DNA of 64,000 bases from Roseimaritima sediminicola. GTDB lineage: Bacteria > Planctomycetota > Planctomycetia > Pirellulales > Pirellulaceae. Shown in pieces: positions 45,903 to 58,428 of this stretch. The DNA lies in assembly GCF_009618275.1 (NCBI RefSeq), contig NZ_WIAD01000009.1:61648-125647 (forward strand). The letters are read 5' to 3'. The translations under genes were made by a program, and so were the position numbers. The stretch's first letter is position 1; the number at the start of each line of letters is the position of its first letter. Below the pieces are notes generated by a model. The model was given only the letters and a program-made list of their open reading frames with translations, ran no database searches and was not told the origin of the DNA.

Positions 45903-47201
45903 CTACTGCCGCGTCGCAGCCGCGGCCGGGTAATCGCGGATCGTGTCGCTCAAGATCTGCGTGATCGCCTCCCGCGTGGGCTTGTCCAGGTGCGCGTACT
46001 TGTCGGCATCGACGCGTCCGCCCAGCACCGCGGCCAGCCGCGTGAAGATGCGTTCTCGCAGCTCCGGCTCCACCACGCGAAAGGCCTCTGAATAGATTTG
46101 GTAGCTGCACGGGTAGCGGAACAGCCGTGTCTGCAGATCGAACTCGCGCAGCGACCGGCCGTCGCGACTAAACGGTCCGCGGGCGGCAAAGTCTTCGGCA
46201 AACGACGACGAACCGGCGATCGGGCCCGGCAGCGCGGCCTCGTCGACGAACAGCAGGCAATCGACGACGCGCCGGGCCGCGTCGTCGAGAGCTCGGTCCA
46301 GTGTTCCCGGCGAGGCGTCCGCATCGCCGCTGCGTTCACGCGATGCTTGCTCCAGTATCGCCCGCTGGACTTCGAACCGGGCTCGGGTCAGCGTGTTCTG
46401 AAACTCGGTCTGGTGCTCCAGGACCATCAGCGCCACGATATCGCTGTGCGGTGAGAGCCACCGCGAGGTGTCGATCGCGTCGTGGACGTCGGGGCGATCG
46501 TTGTCGCCGTGCGGGACCAGTTCCTCGCCTTCCAAGAAGGCGTTGCCCATGTGTTTCATGCCGCCCAGTCGGCCCGTCACGTACCAACCGCCCCAACGCT
46601 CCTCAAACGGGCTGGTGTGGTCCGTGACGAACGATCGCGTGAGGCTGTTGATGTGCCCGCTGGAACGGGTCAGCACGCTGCGGACGGTGTGTCCCGGAAC
46701 GTCCTGGGTGGAGGGCAAGTAGTGACAAGCCAGACAACCATTGTTTTCCCGCCGCAGCACGGTGCGGCCGGGACGCATGCGGATCGTATAAAACGCCGCG
46801 CCCAGATGCGGATCCGTCGTCGATAGCTCCAGCAGCGAGCTGCCCTGCACCCAGCCGACGTACACATCGTCGTTAAAGAAAATGGCTCGCGGATTCTCAG
46901 GCGAAATGCGAGCCGACTGCAAACTGGTTTTGGAATAAACCAGCCCCTGCGACGACACCGGAATATCGAGCGCCGCGAGCAACTCCGGCAGAATTCCGAA
47001 CTGGGGGTCGTGCTCCAGCGTCACGGTGCCGGCATCGACGCGAGCAAACAACTCGGTCAGAGGGTTTTCGCCGCGTGTCGCGTGATAATCAAAAGGCAGC
47101 TCGTCAAGGGCATCTTGACCGAAACCGCTCGAACCGCCCCCCAGGAGGGCGAACCATACGACCAACCATCGAACAGACGAAGCCGGGGGACGTATACGCA
47201 T
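45903..47201 (-). CDS. Secreted c-type heme protein
   Basis: 432 residues with a signal peptide (MRIRPPASSVRWLVVWFALL…, cut near GFGQ). One CxxCH heme-binding motif is visible as CLACH near residues 156-160, with following NSLTRSFVTDHTSPFEERWG and MKHMGNAFLEGEELVPHGDN. Methionines and histidines that could be the other axial ligand are present but not assigned. Probably a periplasmic cytochrome-like oxidoreductase; such single-CxxCH proteins of unknown role are frequent in planctomycetes. The start at 47201 puts the signal peptide first. Its stop lies beyond a large inverted repeat that ends the opposing operon. Confidence 0.78.
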   Translation of the reverse strand: MRIRPPASSVRWLVVWFALLGGGSSGFGQDALDELPFDYHATRGENPLTELFARVDAGTVTLEHDPQFGILPELLAALDIPVSSQGLVYSKTSLQSARISPENPRAIFFNDDVYVGWVQGSSLLELSTTDPHLGAAFYTIRMRPGRTVLRRENNGCLACHYLPSTQDVPGHTVRSVLTRSSGHINSLTRSFVTDHTSPFEERWGGWYVTGRLGGMKHMGNAFLEGEELVPHGDNDRPDVHDAIDTSRWLSPHSDIVALMVLEHQTEFQNTLTRARFEVQRAILEQASRERSGDADASPGTLDRALDDAARRVVDCLLFVDEAALPGPIAGSSSFAEDFAARGPFSRDGRSLREFDLQTRLFRYPCSYQIYSEAFRVVEPELRERIFTRLAAVLGGRVDADKYAHLDKPTREAITQILSDTIRDYPAAAATRQ

Positions 47202-47231
47202 AGGGAGCAATCCTTCAGAACGATCGGAGGC

Positions 47232-47262
47232 AAGTGGCAGAGGCTTCCAGCCCATGCCACTT
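47232..47262. repeat. Palindromic dispersed repeat copy
   Basis: AGTGGCAGAGGCTTCCAGCC…CATGCCACT is a nearly full palindrome and shows that the AGGCTTCCAGCCT unit of the other arrays is the core of a larger hairpin. It lies between divergent genes. Confidence 0.85.
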
Positions 47263-47339
47263 TATACCCTTTGCGACTAGAATGACTACGACATCGGCCG
47301 CCCCGCCGCGTTTTTCTCACTCTCGCAGCTCCCCTTGCC

Positions 47340-47717
47340 ATGACCCGTCTGTTTGCCGGAACGCCTTTTGACATCCCGCCGGAATGCGAGCTTTGCGGGC
47401 AAGTGGAATCGGAGTGCCAGTGCACGGCGGCGGACAAAGCGGCCGCCGAGCAGCAGCGGGACAGAGAAGCGGCTCGTCTGCCTCCGGAAAAACAACGAGC
47501 TCGCGTTCGTCTGGAACAACGCAAGGGCAAACGTCGCGTCACCGTCGTCGAGGGGCTATCGGCCGAGGCCAACGATCTGCCGGACCTGCTCTCCCGCCTA
47601 CAGGCCGCCTGCGGCACCGGCGGGACGGTAAAAGCCAAAGAGGACCTGATCGAGTTGCAAGGCGACCACCTCGATACGGCCAAGAGCACGCTGAAAACGA
47701 TCGGCTATCGCGTTTGA
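47340..47717 (+). CDS. SUI1/eIF1-like translation factor (YciH type)
   Basis: 125 residues. The N-terminus has a CELCGQVESECQC cluster of cysteines (about residues 18-30), probably a small metal-binding knot, then a charged helix (about 45-65) and the SUI1 core (KGKRRVTVVEGLSAEANDLP; RLQAACGTGGTVKAKEDLIE; GDHLDTAKSTLKTIGYRV). eIF1-like proteins influence start-codon choice; the bacterial YciH role is regulatory and not essential. Start ATG 47340. The four-cysteine head is an unusual addition compared with plain YciH. Confidence 0.88.
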   Translation: MTRLFAGTPFDIPPECELCGQVESECQCTAADKAAAEQQRDREAARLPPEKQRARVRLEQRKGKRRVTVVEGLSAEANDLPDLLSRLQAACGTGGTVKAKEDLIELQGDHLDTAKSTLKTIGYRV

Positions 47718-47762
47718 ACGCAGCAAACATCCAACTTCGACCTTCAAACCCTACAGAGCTTG

Positions 47763-51269
<3,507 letters not shown>

Positions 51270-51308
51270 CGATCGACTCCAGCGCTGGAGTCTAGCCTTC
51301 GGTGCGAT

Positions 51309-51324
51309 TGGTACAGAAGTTGCG
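51309..51324 (+). promoter_or_regulatory. Candidate sigma-54 promoter
   Basis: TGGTACAGAAGTTGCG has GG and GC ten bases apart in the sigma-54 pattern (one mismatch at the C in TGGCAC and one at the last base). Transcription would begin about 34 bases before the GTG at 51369. Weaker than the 8328 site. Confidence 0.35.
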
Positions 51325-51368
51325 TCCTCCCTCGTGGGATTTTACTTCCACCAATGAGGACGCGACGC

Positions 51369-52154
51369 GTGAAGATTCAGCTCGATGACAAGGTGATTGT
51401 GATCACCGGCGGCAGTGAAGGGATTGGGGCCGAGATCGCCAAGACGTGCGCGGCCTGCGGGGCTCGGGTGGGGATCCTGAGCCGTGACCAGGACGAAATG
51501 CAATCGGTTGTCGATGCGATCAAAGCCCAAGGTGGCCAGGCCATGTGGGCCGAAGCCGACGTGACCGAGGACGACCAGGTCAAGCAGGCCGTGGAACAGG
51601 TCGCCGCCCAGTGGGGAAGGATCGACGGGCTGGTCGCCAACGCCGGCACCAATGGCACCTGGGCCCCGATCGATGAACTTTCGCCGGAAGACTGGCGGAT
51701 GACGCTGGACGTGAACCTGACCGGGACCTTCTTTGCGATCCGTCACGCTGCGCCGCACCTCAAGAAGCAAGGCGGCAGCATCGTCGTCATGTCTTCGATC
51801 AACGGCACTCGCACCTTCAGCAACTCCGGCGCTTCGGCCTACGCGGCCAGCAAAGCCGGGCAATTCGCGCTGGCCAAGATGCTGGCTCTGGAACTTGCCC
51901 AGGACAAGGTCCGCGTAAATGTGATCTGCCCCGGCGCGATCGAATCGGCGATCCATGAAAAGACCGAGCGGGAGGACCTGGACAGCATCCGTACGCCGGT
52001 GGAGTATCCCGAAGGACAGATTCCGCTGATTGATGGAGCGATGGGTGATCCGCAACAGGTGGCCAATTTAACCGCCTTTCTGTTGGGCGACTTGTCCGCG
52101 CACATCACCGGCACGCCCGTCTGGATCGACGGCGGACAATCCTTGATTCGGTAG
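51369..52154 (+). CDS. Short-chain dehydrogenase/reductase
   Basis: 261 residues from GTG 51369 (GAGGA lies nine bases upstream; an ATG at 51354 is possible). Classical SDR: cofactor motif TGGSEGIGAEI near the N-terminus, NAG at NAGTNGTWAP, catalytic serine in VVMSSINGT, and YAASKAG carrying the Tyr-Lys pair. C-terminal QNPQQVANLTAFLLGDLSAH-like segment and IDGGQSLIR end are typical of 3-oxoacyl-ACP reductase-like SDRs. NAD(P)-dependent oxidoreductase of unknown substrate. Confidence 0.92.
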   Translation: MKIQLDDKVIVITGGSEGIGAEIAKTCAACGARVGILSRDQDEMQSVVDAIKAQGGQAMWAEADVTEDDQVKQAVEQVAAQWGRIDGLVANAGTNGTWAPIDELSPEDWRMTLDVNLTGTFFAIRHAAPHLKKQGGSIVVMSSINGTRTFSNSGASAYAASKAGQFALAKMLALELAQDKVRVNVICPGAIESAIHEKTEREDLDSIRTPVEYPEGQIPLIDGAMGDPQQVANLTAFLLGDLSAHITGTPVWIDGGQSLIR

Positions 52155-52257
52155 CGCGTTTGCCCGCCGTGGGACGCCCCGGCGCGCCGTGCTGGCGGCG
52201 ACGCGCCGATGTGGTACGGTTGCAACCGGCTTCCGTCCTTTCCAGCGTGAATCTTTG

Positions 52258-53679
52258 ATGCCACAGTATGACGCGATCGTCGTCGGCGCCGGCCCCAATG
52301 GCTTGGCGGCCGCTATCACCCTTGCTCGCCACGGCTGCAGCGTCCTGGTGCGCGAGGCCAAGTCGACATGTGGCGGCGGGATGCGCACCGCCCAGTGCAC
52401 CCTGCCGGGCTTTCATCACGATCTCTGCTCGGCGATCCACCCCTTGGGCGTCGCTTCGCCGTTCTTCAGAACCATGCCCTGGCAGGAATACGGTGTCCGG
52501 TGGATCCATCCCGAACTGCCGCTCGCCCATCCGGTTGCCCTCGATCGCGCCGCTGCGGTTTATCGATCGTTGGAAGAAACGGCCGCCGGATTCGGCGTTG
52601 ATCAAGCCGCCTATCGACGGCTTCTGGAACCGTTCGTCCGGCAGTCCGACGCGCTGTTGAAAGAGGTGCTCGGGCCGCTGCACCTGCCGCGTCACCCGCT
52701 GTTGATGGCTCGTTTTGGAATCCGCGGCATCGCCTCGGCGCGAAGCTTCGTCGATCGTTGGTTTCGCACCGAAGAGGCTCGGGGGATGTTTGCCGGTCTG
52801 GCCGCTCACAGCATCCTGCCGCTGGAGCAACGACTGACCGCGGCGGTGGGATTGATGTTCGCCGTGACCGCTCACGGCCGGGGCTGGCCCTTCCCCCGCG
52901 GTGGCTCGCAGCAGCTGGCCAACGCCATGCAGCGCTATTTAGAAGACCTCGGCGGACGCGTCCAAGTCGACGCTCCGGTCGAACGCTTGGATGAACTGCC
53001 CTCCGCCCGAGCGATTCTGTTCGATGGTTCACCGCGAAATCTGGTGCGGATCGCCGGCGATCTGCTGCCCGCCGGCTACCGGCGGCGGCTGGAACGCTTT
53101 CGCCACGGTCCGGGATCGTTCAAAGTCGATTGGGCGCTCAGCGGCCCGATTCCGTGGCGAGCCGAAGCGTGTCGCCGCGCCGGGACAGTGCACGTCGGTG
53201 GCACGTTTGATGAAGTGGCTCTGGCCGAGCGAGCGAATTGGCAGGGGCGCCCCGCCGACAATCCCTTCGTCTTGGTTGCTCAGCAGAGTTTGTTCGACGA
53301 TTCCCGAGCTCCCCGCGGCCAACACACCGGCTGGGGGTACTGCCACGTGCCCGCGAGCTGTACCGTCGATATGACCGACCGCATCGAAGACCAGATCGAA
53401 CGCTTTGCGCCCGGCTTCAAAGACCTGATTCTCGACCGCCACAAGATGTTTCCGCAGGACCTGGAGCGGTACAACGCCAACTACATCGGCGGCGACATCA
53501 CCGGCGGTGTCATGGACGCCTGGCAATTGTTCACGCGTCCGGTGGCCCGCTGGAATCCCTACACCACGCCGGTGCCGCATCTGTTTCTCTGTTCGGCCTC
53601 CACGCCGCCCGGTGGCGGCGTCCACGGAATGTGCGGCTGGCATGCCGCCAGGGCGGTTCTCCGCCGACGCCTACGGTAA
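52258..53679 (+). CDS. FAD-dependent phytoene-desaturase-like oxidoreductase
   Basis: 473 residues. FAD-binding dinucleotide motif VVGAGPNGLAAAITLARHG at residues 7-25, then a conserved PGFHHDLCSAIHPLG and the C-terminal FLCSASTPPGGGVHGMCGWH that closes around flavin in the CrtI/COG1233 family. Members desaturate or isomerise carotenoids, but many homologues act on other lipids; no carotenoid genes lie nearby. Start ATG 52258 matches the family N-terminus. Follows the SDR gene by about 100 bases. The stop codon is followed within a few bases by dispersed palindromes. Confidence 0.88.
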   Translation: MPQYDAIVVGAGPNGLAAAITLARHGCSVLVREAKSTCGGGMRTAQCTLPGFHHDLCSAIHPLGVASPFFRTMPWQEYGVRWIHPELPLAHPVALDRAAAVYRSLEETAAGFGVDQAAYRRLLEPFVRQSDALLKEVLGPLHLPRHPLLMARFGIRGIASARSFVDRWFRTEEARGMFAGLAAHSILPLEQRLTAAVGLMFAVTAHGRGWPFPRGGSQQLANAMQRYLEDLGGRVQVDAPVERLDELPSARAILFDGSPRNLVRIAGDLLPAGYRRRLERFRHGPGSFKVDWALSGPIPWRAEACRRAGTVHVGGTFDEVALAERANWQGRPADNPFVLVAQQSLFDDSRAPRGQHTGWGYCHVPASCTVDMTDRIEDQIERFAPGFKDLILDRHKMFPQDLERYNANYIGGDITGGVMDAWQLFTRPVARWNPYTTPVPHLFLCSASTPPGGGVHGMCGWHAARAVLRRRLR

Positions 53680-53682
53680 GCA

Positions 53683-53737
53683 GTGGCATAGGCTTCCAGC
53701 CTGTGAAAACCAGTGGCATAGGCTTCCAGCCTGCCAA
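53683..53737. repeat. Two copies of AGGCTTCCAGCCT repeat
   Basis: Direct copies of CAGTGGCATAGGCTTCCAGC at 53683 and 53712 fill the gap between the convergent oxidoreductase and aminotransferase genes, just three to four bases from each stop codon. Confidence 0.93.
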
Positions 53738-53741
53738 TCCC

Positions 53742-55151
53742 CTACCCCTCCTTGGACATTTCTCCGCGGGCGTACCGCTCCACGACGCCGGTCAACAGCT
53801 GCACCGCGGCATCGATATGTTCGGTGGTGGTCGTTACCGGCGAGGGCAGGAAACGCACGCGTGCCGGCTCGCTGCCACAGATAAAGCCCAGCAAGCCTTC
53901 GGCGTACATCGTATCGACGAACCATTTGGCGGTTTCAAAGCGGCCATCGCCTGGCGTGAACGCGATCATCATGCCTTCGCCATAGGGGCCGCGGACCGCG
54001 CCCGGATACTTCTCGGCCAACGCCTGAAAATGGGCGGCGAAGTAGCGATGTCGTTTGAGGTTCGCCCCGTCGGGGCCGAAACAATCGGCTTGTTCCAGTT
54101 CGCGGAGCATCGCCAGGCCGGCGGCGATCGACGAGGAGGAACCGGTAAACGTCTGGCTGAGGATCGGCGCTTTGGGTTTGAAACGCTGGCCGTACAGCGT
54201 GGCGCAGACCTGCGTGATTTTTCCGACCGTGACGATGTCGGCAAACTCATCCAAGCCGTAATGCTGGAAGGCGAACGGTTGACTGAGCCGCGAGAAGGAC
54301 TGGATCTCGTCGAAAATGATCGGAATCCCGGCTTCTCGGAGCGGTTGACACAGGGCGGCGAAGAACGCTCGGCTGCCCGGGTAGTAACCGCCTTCGCCGG
54401 CGATGGGTTCGGCCCAGAAGGCGCCGTAGCGTCCCGGATGGCGAGCCAACAATTGTTGCAGTTGGTCGACCGCACGCTGTTGGCTGCCGGCCGGATCGTT
54501 CGGATCCAGAAAGGGCAGATAATCCACATCCAGCGTCAGCGGCAAGCCTTCGCGGTACTTGGGCCGGTCGGTGATGGCGGCCATTGCCAGAGAGCGTCCC
54601 GCGAACGCATGTTCGAAAGCCAGGACGCGATCGGCGGGCGCTGCCGAGTGCAGCGCGATCTTCAGCGCGTTCTCGTTGGCCATCGCGCCGCTGGTGCTGA
54701 GCATGCAGTGGTCCAGCGATGCTCCCTGGCGCCGAGCCACTTCCAGCAGCCGTTCGCACATCTGCAAACTGGGCGGGTGCTGTTGGAGGTTGCCCTGCAT
54801 CACCGTATCTTCCAAGGCCGCATCGACGGCCGCATCCAGGATCGCCGGATGGCTATGCCCGGCTCCGTGCACGCCGATGCCGCCGATCATGTCCAGTTTG
54901 ACGCTGCCATCGGCCAGCTCGACCCAGGGCCCATTGCCGAGGCCGCTGGAGAGGTAGGGCCAGATGGGTTTGCCGCCGCGGGCCGCTTCCAATCGCTGCA
55001 GTTGATCCTGATAGCCGGCCTCGAGCTCCGGCCGAGGCGGCTGCGCCCGGTTCAAGCCTTGCCCGTGTTCCAGCACCGCTTCGCGCAGCAGACGTTTGGC
55101 CTCGGCGACGCGAGGGTCCGATCGGAGAGCGTCGGCAGCGGTGGAGTTCAC
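53742..55151 (-). CDS. Class III aminotransferase
   Basis: 469 residues. PLP fold type I. The PLP lysine sits in VTVGKITQVCATLYG, aspartate in PIIFDEIQSFSRL, and the substrate-side pieces GGIGVHGAGHSHPAI and LSTSGAMANENALKIALHS are typical. Closest in feel to lysine/4-aminobutyrate-type omega aminotransferases rather than to ArgD; substrate not assigned. GTG start at 55151 preceded by GAGG eight bases before; the frame continues upstream but overlaps a repeat. It follows an M20 peptidase gene by 147 bases, with an inverted repeat in between. Confidence 0.88.
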   Translation of the reverse strand: MNSTAADALRSDPRVAEAKRLLREAVLEHGQGLNRAQPPRPELEAGYQDQLQRLEAARGGKPIWPYLSSGLGNGPWVELADGSVKLDMIGGIGVHGAGHSHPAILDAAVDAALEDTVMQGNLQQHPPSLQMCERLLEVARRQGASLDHCMLSTSGAMANENALKIALHSAAPADRVLAFEHAFAGRSLAMAAITDRPKYREGLPLTLDVDYLPFLDPNDPAGSQQRAVDQLQQLLARHPGRYGAFWAEPIAGEGGYYPGSRAFFAALCQPLREAGIPIIFDEIQSFSRLSQPFAFQHYGLDEFADIVTVGKITQVCATLYGQRFKPKAPILSQTFTGSSSSIAAGLAMLRELEQADCFGPDGANLKRHRYFAAHFQALAEKYPGAVRGPYGEGMMIAFTPGDGRFETAKWFVDTMYAEGLLGFICGSEPARVRFLPSPVTTTTEHIDAAVQLLTGVVERYARGEMSKEG

Positions 55152-55227
55152 AGTGTTAACCTCGGAGCAATAAACGGATGGAATGTCGGCCACCAATCTA
55201 ACTTCGCTGCGATCCGGAGCAAGCCGC

Positions 55228-55299
55228 AGTGTCGCCTTTCGCTCCGCCGAAAGTAGTCAGTGTCGCATCAGCAACTTTCGCGGAGCGAACGGCAACACT
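55228..55299. repeat. Imperfect inverted repeat, CGCTCCGC family
   Basis: Arm AGTGTCGCCTTTCGCTCCGC…GAAAGT (55228-55254) and inverse ACTTTCGCGGAGCGAACGGC…ACACT (55274-55299) form a 26-base stem with a few mismatches. It abuts the M20 stop codon and lies between two minus-strand genes. Confidence 0.8.
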
Positions 55300-56525
55300 T
55301 AGTGACGCGTGGGCCAGCGATGCGGTTCGCGGGCAAAGTCGTGGAACGCTTGGACGATCGTCTGGGCGGCCGGCACGATCGTATCCAGATCGCAGTACTC
55401 TTCCGGGCTGTGCAGATGGTCCCCGGTTGGTCCCAGCGTGTCGATATTCGGCAATCCAAAGGCCGCCAATTTGCTGCCGTCGCACGCCCCGCCGGTATCT
55501 CGCCAGCGCACGATGCGGCCGGCCTTCTTGGCGGATTTCTGCATCCGTTCACGCAGCAACATCGCCGCGGCGTCAGCCACTTTCACCGGCGCGTGCAACC
55601 CGCCGGACAACGAACAAGTGAATCCATCGCCGCTGTAGCGAGCGGCGATCTGTTCGAACAGGTGGATGACCTGTTCTTCGTCCGCGGCTTGGGTGATCCG
55701 CACGTTGACCCGCACCACGGCCACCTCGGGAACCCGATTCAGCGGTCCGCCGCCCTGGATACGGCCCACGTTAACGGTCCGGCCTTTCAGCGGTTCATTC
55801 AGCGTATCGAGCGCTTCGACGACCTGAGCGGCGCGGACGATGGCGTTGCGTCCCTGTTCGGGGTTGCGTCCGGCATGGGCGGCCCGGCCCTCGACCAGGA
55901 ACGTCCAGTTGCCCGAGCCCTTGCGGTCGGCTACCCAGGCTCCATCGGGCAGGGACGGTTCGAAGACCATGCCGAAATCGTGTTCGGCGGCCAGTTGGCG
56001 GAGCCACGAGCGGGACGCCGGCGAACCGATTTCTTCATCGGGATTGAGGGCCAGCGTCCAGCCGATGTCCGGCGCCACTTGAAAACGCCGCAGCGCCGCC
56101 AGGGCCAGATGCATCACCAGGATGCCACCCTTGGCATCGGCGGCTCCCGGGGCCCACAACCGATCCTGCTCGCGACGGATGTGAACCGGCGCCGCGGCGG
56201 GATAGACCGTGTCGTAATGGATTAACAGCAACACCCGATGTTTCGCCTCATCGCGGTGTTGCCACAGCAGGCCCGGCCCCGTGTGATGGGTGGTGCGGCG
56301 GCCGAGCTCGTCGATTTCCTCCCAGCCCGGCAGACTCACCCGTTCGGCCGGAATCTCCAGATCGGCCAGATCGTCGATCAACCGCGCGGCCATCGCCTCG
56401 AGTCCCTCGCGGTGGTACGAACCGGAGTTCTGCTCGCACCAGCGTTGCAGGCGTTCCACGGCGGGCTCGGCTTGCTGTTTCAACCAGCGCCGGGTTGCGG
56501 CGAGCGGGGCGGATGACTCGACCAT
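55299..56525 (-). CDS. M20-family metallopeptidase
   Basis: 408 residues. Zinc ligands and catalytic residues of M20 peptidases are visible: HYDTVYP (first His and Asp), WAPGAADAKGG (bridging Asp), NPDEEIG (catalytic Glu pair), and a late LGPTGDHLHSPEEY histidine. The middle carries the dimerisation lid with NPEQGRNAIVRAAQVVEAL. Most similar to glutamate carboxypeptidase/ArgE-like hydrolases; substrate unknown. Start at ATG 56525, with TTG directly before it. A neighbouring aminotransferase lies downstream on the same strand. Confidence 0.92.
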   Translation of the reverse strand: MVESSAPLAATRRWLKQQAEPAVERLQRWCEQNSGSYHREGLEAMAARLIDDLADLEIPAERVSLPGWEEIDELGRRTTHHTGPGLLWQHRDEAKHRVLLLIHYDTVYPAAAPVHIRREQDRLWAPGAADAKGGILVMHLALAALRRFQVAPDIGWTLALNPDEEIGSPASRSWLRQLAAEHDFGMVFEPSLPDGAWVADRKGSGNWTFLVEGRAAHAGRNPEQGRNAIVRAAQVVEALDTLNEPLKGRTVNVGRIQGGGPLNRVPEVAVVRVNVRITQAADEEQVIHLFEQIAARYSGDGFTCSLSGGLHAPVKVADAAAMLLRERMQKSAKKAGRIVRWRDTGGACDGSKLAAFGLPNIDTLGPTGDHLHSPEEYCDLDTIVPAAQTIVQAFHDFAREPHRWPTRH

Positions 56526-56539
56526 CAAAGACGACGACC

Positions 56540-56917
56540 TTACTGTCGCCGCGTTTGCACGCGGCGCAACCAGTTTTGCACCGAGGCGCTACGCTTGGGT
56601 TTGGCCGCGGGCTCGTAGCCGTCGATCTTGTTTTCGACCACTTTGGCGCGGGCGTAGTTCAACTGAATCCGGCAACCGGGACAAACACAGGGCGGTTTGC
56701 GCACCGCCGCGTTGCATTCGGGGCAGTAATAATTGGTGGAGGACTTCGAAGCGGCTTCGAACAGCCCGCCCACGCTTCGTGCCTCAAACCATGCCGAATC
56801 GTTTTTTCGCACCAAGGTGTCCTGTTTGACCGCTCCTTCGCGGATCATATCCAACAACCCCGAGCCATCGACAGGACCGATTTCCGTCTCGTTTTGGCGT
56901 ACGAACCATTCAGACAT
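56540..56917 (-). CDS. GYF_2-domain and zinc-ribbon protein
   Basis: 125 residues. Opens with WFVRQNETEIGPVDGSGLLD, the short GYF_2 (DUF4339-type) fold often found on planctomycete proteins, and continues with KQDTLVRKNDSAWFEARSVG. A double cysteine pair (YYCPECNAAVRKPPCVCPGC, about residues 64-83) makes a zinc ribbon, and a basic tail follows. No membrane segment. Possibly an adaptor that binds another protein. Start at 56917; 14 bases separate it from the M20 gene. Confidence 0.8.
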   Translation of the reverse strand: MSEWFVRQNETEIGPVDGSGLLDMIREGAVKQDTLVRKNDSAWFEARSVGGLFEAASKSSTNYYCPECNAAVRKPPCVCPGCRIQLNYARAKVVENKIDGYEPAAKPKRSASVQNWLRRVQTRRQ

Positions 56918-57061
56918 CCGCTGAGCATCCCTTTGTCGGATCAGACCACGCAGAAAAGGGCCGTGTAAAAACACAGGCCGAGCAAAAAAAAGTACGTCCC
57001 CCCCATTGTAGGACGCGAGGGGAGGCTCGTCCAGAATTTGCAAACCGCGTTCCGTCGTGTT

Positions 57062-57808
57062 TTAAAGAGAACTTTCCAGCAACCGGCGAAGCTTGCGGAG
57101 TTCGACGCGATGGTCCAGCCCCTCTAGCGGTGGCAGATGGACCGTTAGGGCGCGATCGTATTTCTCGCGTTCCAACTGATTGATCCACTTGCCGTAATCG
57201 ACTTCTCCCTGTCCCACGCTGACATGGAATTTGTCGGGCAACGAATCTCGCAGATGGATGTTGTAAACGTACTTGAGGATCCGGTCGTAGCTCTTGTTCT
57301 TGGCCGGTCCGCAGATGAACACGCTGGGATCGATCGTGACGCCCAAGCCGTGCACGTTGTCGCACAGCACCATCAACGTATCGGGATCCTCGCTCAATCG
57401 GCCCAGTTCGCTTTTGACGGCGACGCGGGCTCCTTGCGTTTCAGCCAGGTCGACCAATTTCTGCAAGTGCTCGACCTCCTCGTTGAAGGGGGTTCCCAGT
57501 TCGGCCGAGCGAACCGTGAGGGTGACCACACGCGTGGCCTTGGCGAATTTGCAGATCTCGTCGAACAGCTTGTAGAAGTCCGCTCCGGTGGCTTCCAAAT
57601 CCACGCTGTAACCGCTGATATCCATGCGGTGCGAGTGCCGGACGCGGTGAACCGTTTCCTCCGGTGCGACCAGCAGAGCCGCCGGATCGATGTGCCCGTC
57701 GGAGTGCAAGTCGATTTCGACCGCCGTGAACTCCAGATCGTTCAGCAGTTCGAGGGCCTCTTCAAAACTTTGGTCCGGCAAACATTCCAGCGAAGCAGCG
57801 ACAAACAC
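57062..57808 (-). CDS. Sugar-phosphate isomerase/epimerase-like TIM barrel
   Basis: 248 residues. Xylose-isomerase-like barrel: FTAVEIDLHSDGHIDPAALL, MDISGYSVDLEATGADFYKL, VTIDPSVFICG, YNIHLRDSLPDKFHVSVGQG and HLPPLEGLDHR, with His and Asp/Glu positions suited to a divalent metal. Isomerises or epimerises a sugar or polyol; substrate unknown. Cytoplasmic. Start ATG 57808. On the same strand as its neighbours but 93 bases from the Trm112-like gene upstream. Confidence 0.82.
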   Translation of the reverse strand: MFVAASLECLPDQSFEEALELLNDLEFTAVEIDLHSDGHIDPAALLVAPEETVHRVRHSHRMDISGYSVDLEATGADFYKLFDEICKFAKATRVVTLTVRSAELGTPFNEEVEHLQKLVDLAETQGARVAVKSELGRLSEDPDTLMVLCDNVHGLGVTIDPSVFICGPAKNKSYDRILKYVYNIHLRDSLPDKFHVSVGQGEVDYGKWINQLEREKYDRALTVHLPPLEGLDHRVELRKLRRLLESSL

Positions 57809-57901
57809 GATTGACAGTCCTCCATGCGACGTTTCATTAACGGCTGGCAGCCGCGGGCTTGCGGCAGCCGCAAGCCGGGGAGTTTAGCGGCTTTAGCCGT
57901 C

Positions 57902-58162
57902 TTAGCGAAAGCCCGGCTCCGCGGGGATCGCCCAGTCCGGCACCAGCGTGGGGATTCCGTCTCGCACCGGGTACAGCCACTGGCCATCGGCCGACTCCAG
58001 CAACTCCTCGACCGGCGTCTCGACCAGTCGCCCGCCGGCATCGTGCAGCTCTGCCGCCGCGATCGACGCGTTGCAGGCTTCGACTCGTTGGGCCGAAGCC
58101 GGTTTCAGAGGCTGAAGGGTGCGCGGGCACCGCAACATTGATAGCAACTGCGGATCCACCAT
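57902..58162 (-). CDS. Trm112-like small zinc-binding protein
   Basis: 86 residues. Opens MVDPQLLSMLRCPRTLQPL and ends LYPVRDGIPTLVPDWA, the layout of the bacterial Trm112 (YcaR/PF03966) family. The usual CxxC zinc pairs are not complete here (RCPRTLQ), so metal binding is doubtful. Family members act as partners for methyltransferases and similar enzymes. Start ATG 58162; upstream in-frame reading is rejected as non-coding. About 93 bases before the TIM-barrel gene. Confidence 0.78.
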   Translation of the reverse strand: MVDPQLLSMLRCPRTLQPLKPASAQRVEACNASIAAAELHDAGGRLVETPVEELLESADGQWLYPVRDGIPTLVPDWAIPAEPGFR

Positions 58163-58428
58163 GTTTCGGGCTCGACAGAAATAAATTAATTGGGACCGCG
58201 GCGGGCGCGACCGAAAGAGATCCCAATATGATTTTTCTTGAGATTGACGGCAACCGGACGCAGGCCGCCACCTCGCGTCGCACGGCACAAAAGCGAAAAA
58301 CGCTCTAGGGTCCTTTTCCGCTCTGCCGTACACTTCGCAGCGAGCAGCGAAGAATGAGCTTCGCTGGCGGCGAAAGACATCGCCGAAAACAAACTTGTCG
58401 GTGGTAGGGATACCCGAGGAGCTGTGGC

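Noticed and set aside
53238..55256. 672-codon plus-strand frame over the aminotransferase
   Set aside because: Antisense to a gene with intact PLP motifs, and runs through the 53.7-kb repeats.
57843..57900. GC-rich stretch with CGGCAGCCGC/GCGGCTGCCG after the Trm112 gene read as a terminator
   Set aside because: The fold is plausible but no T tract follows on the minus strand; not called.
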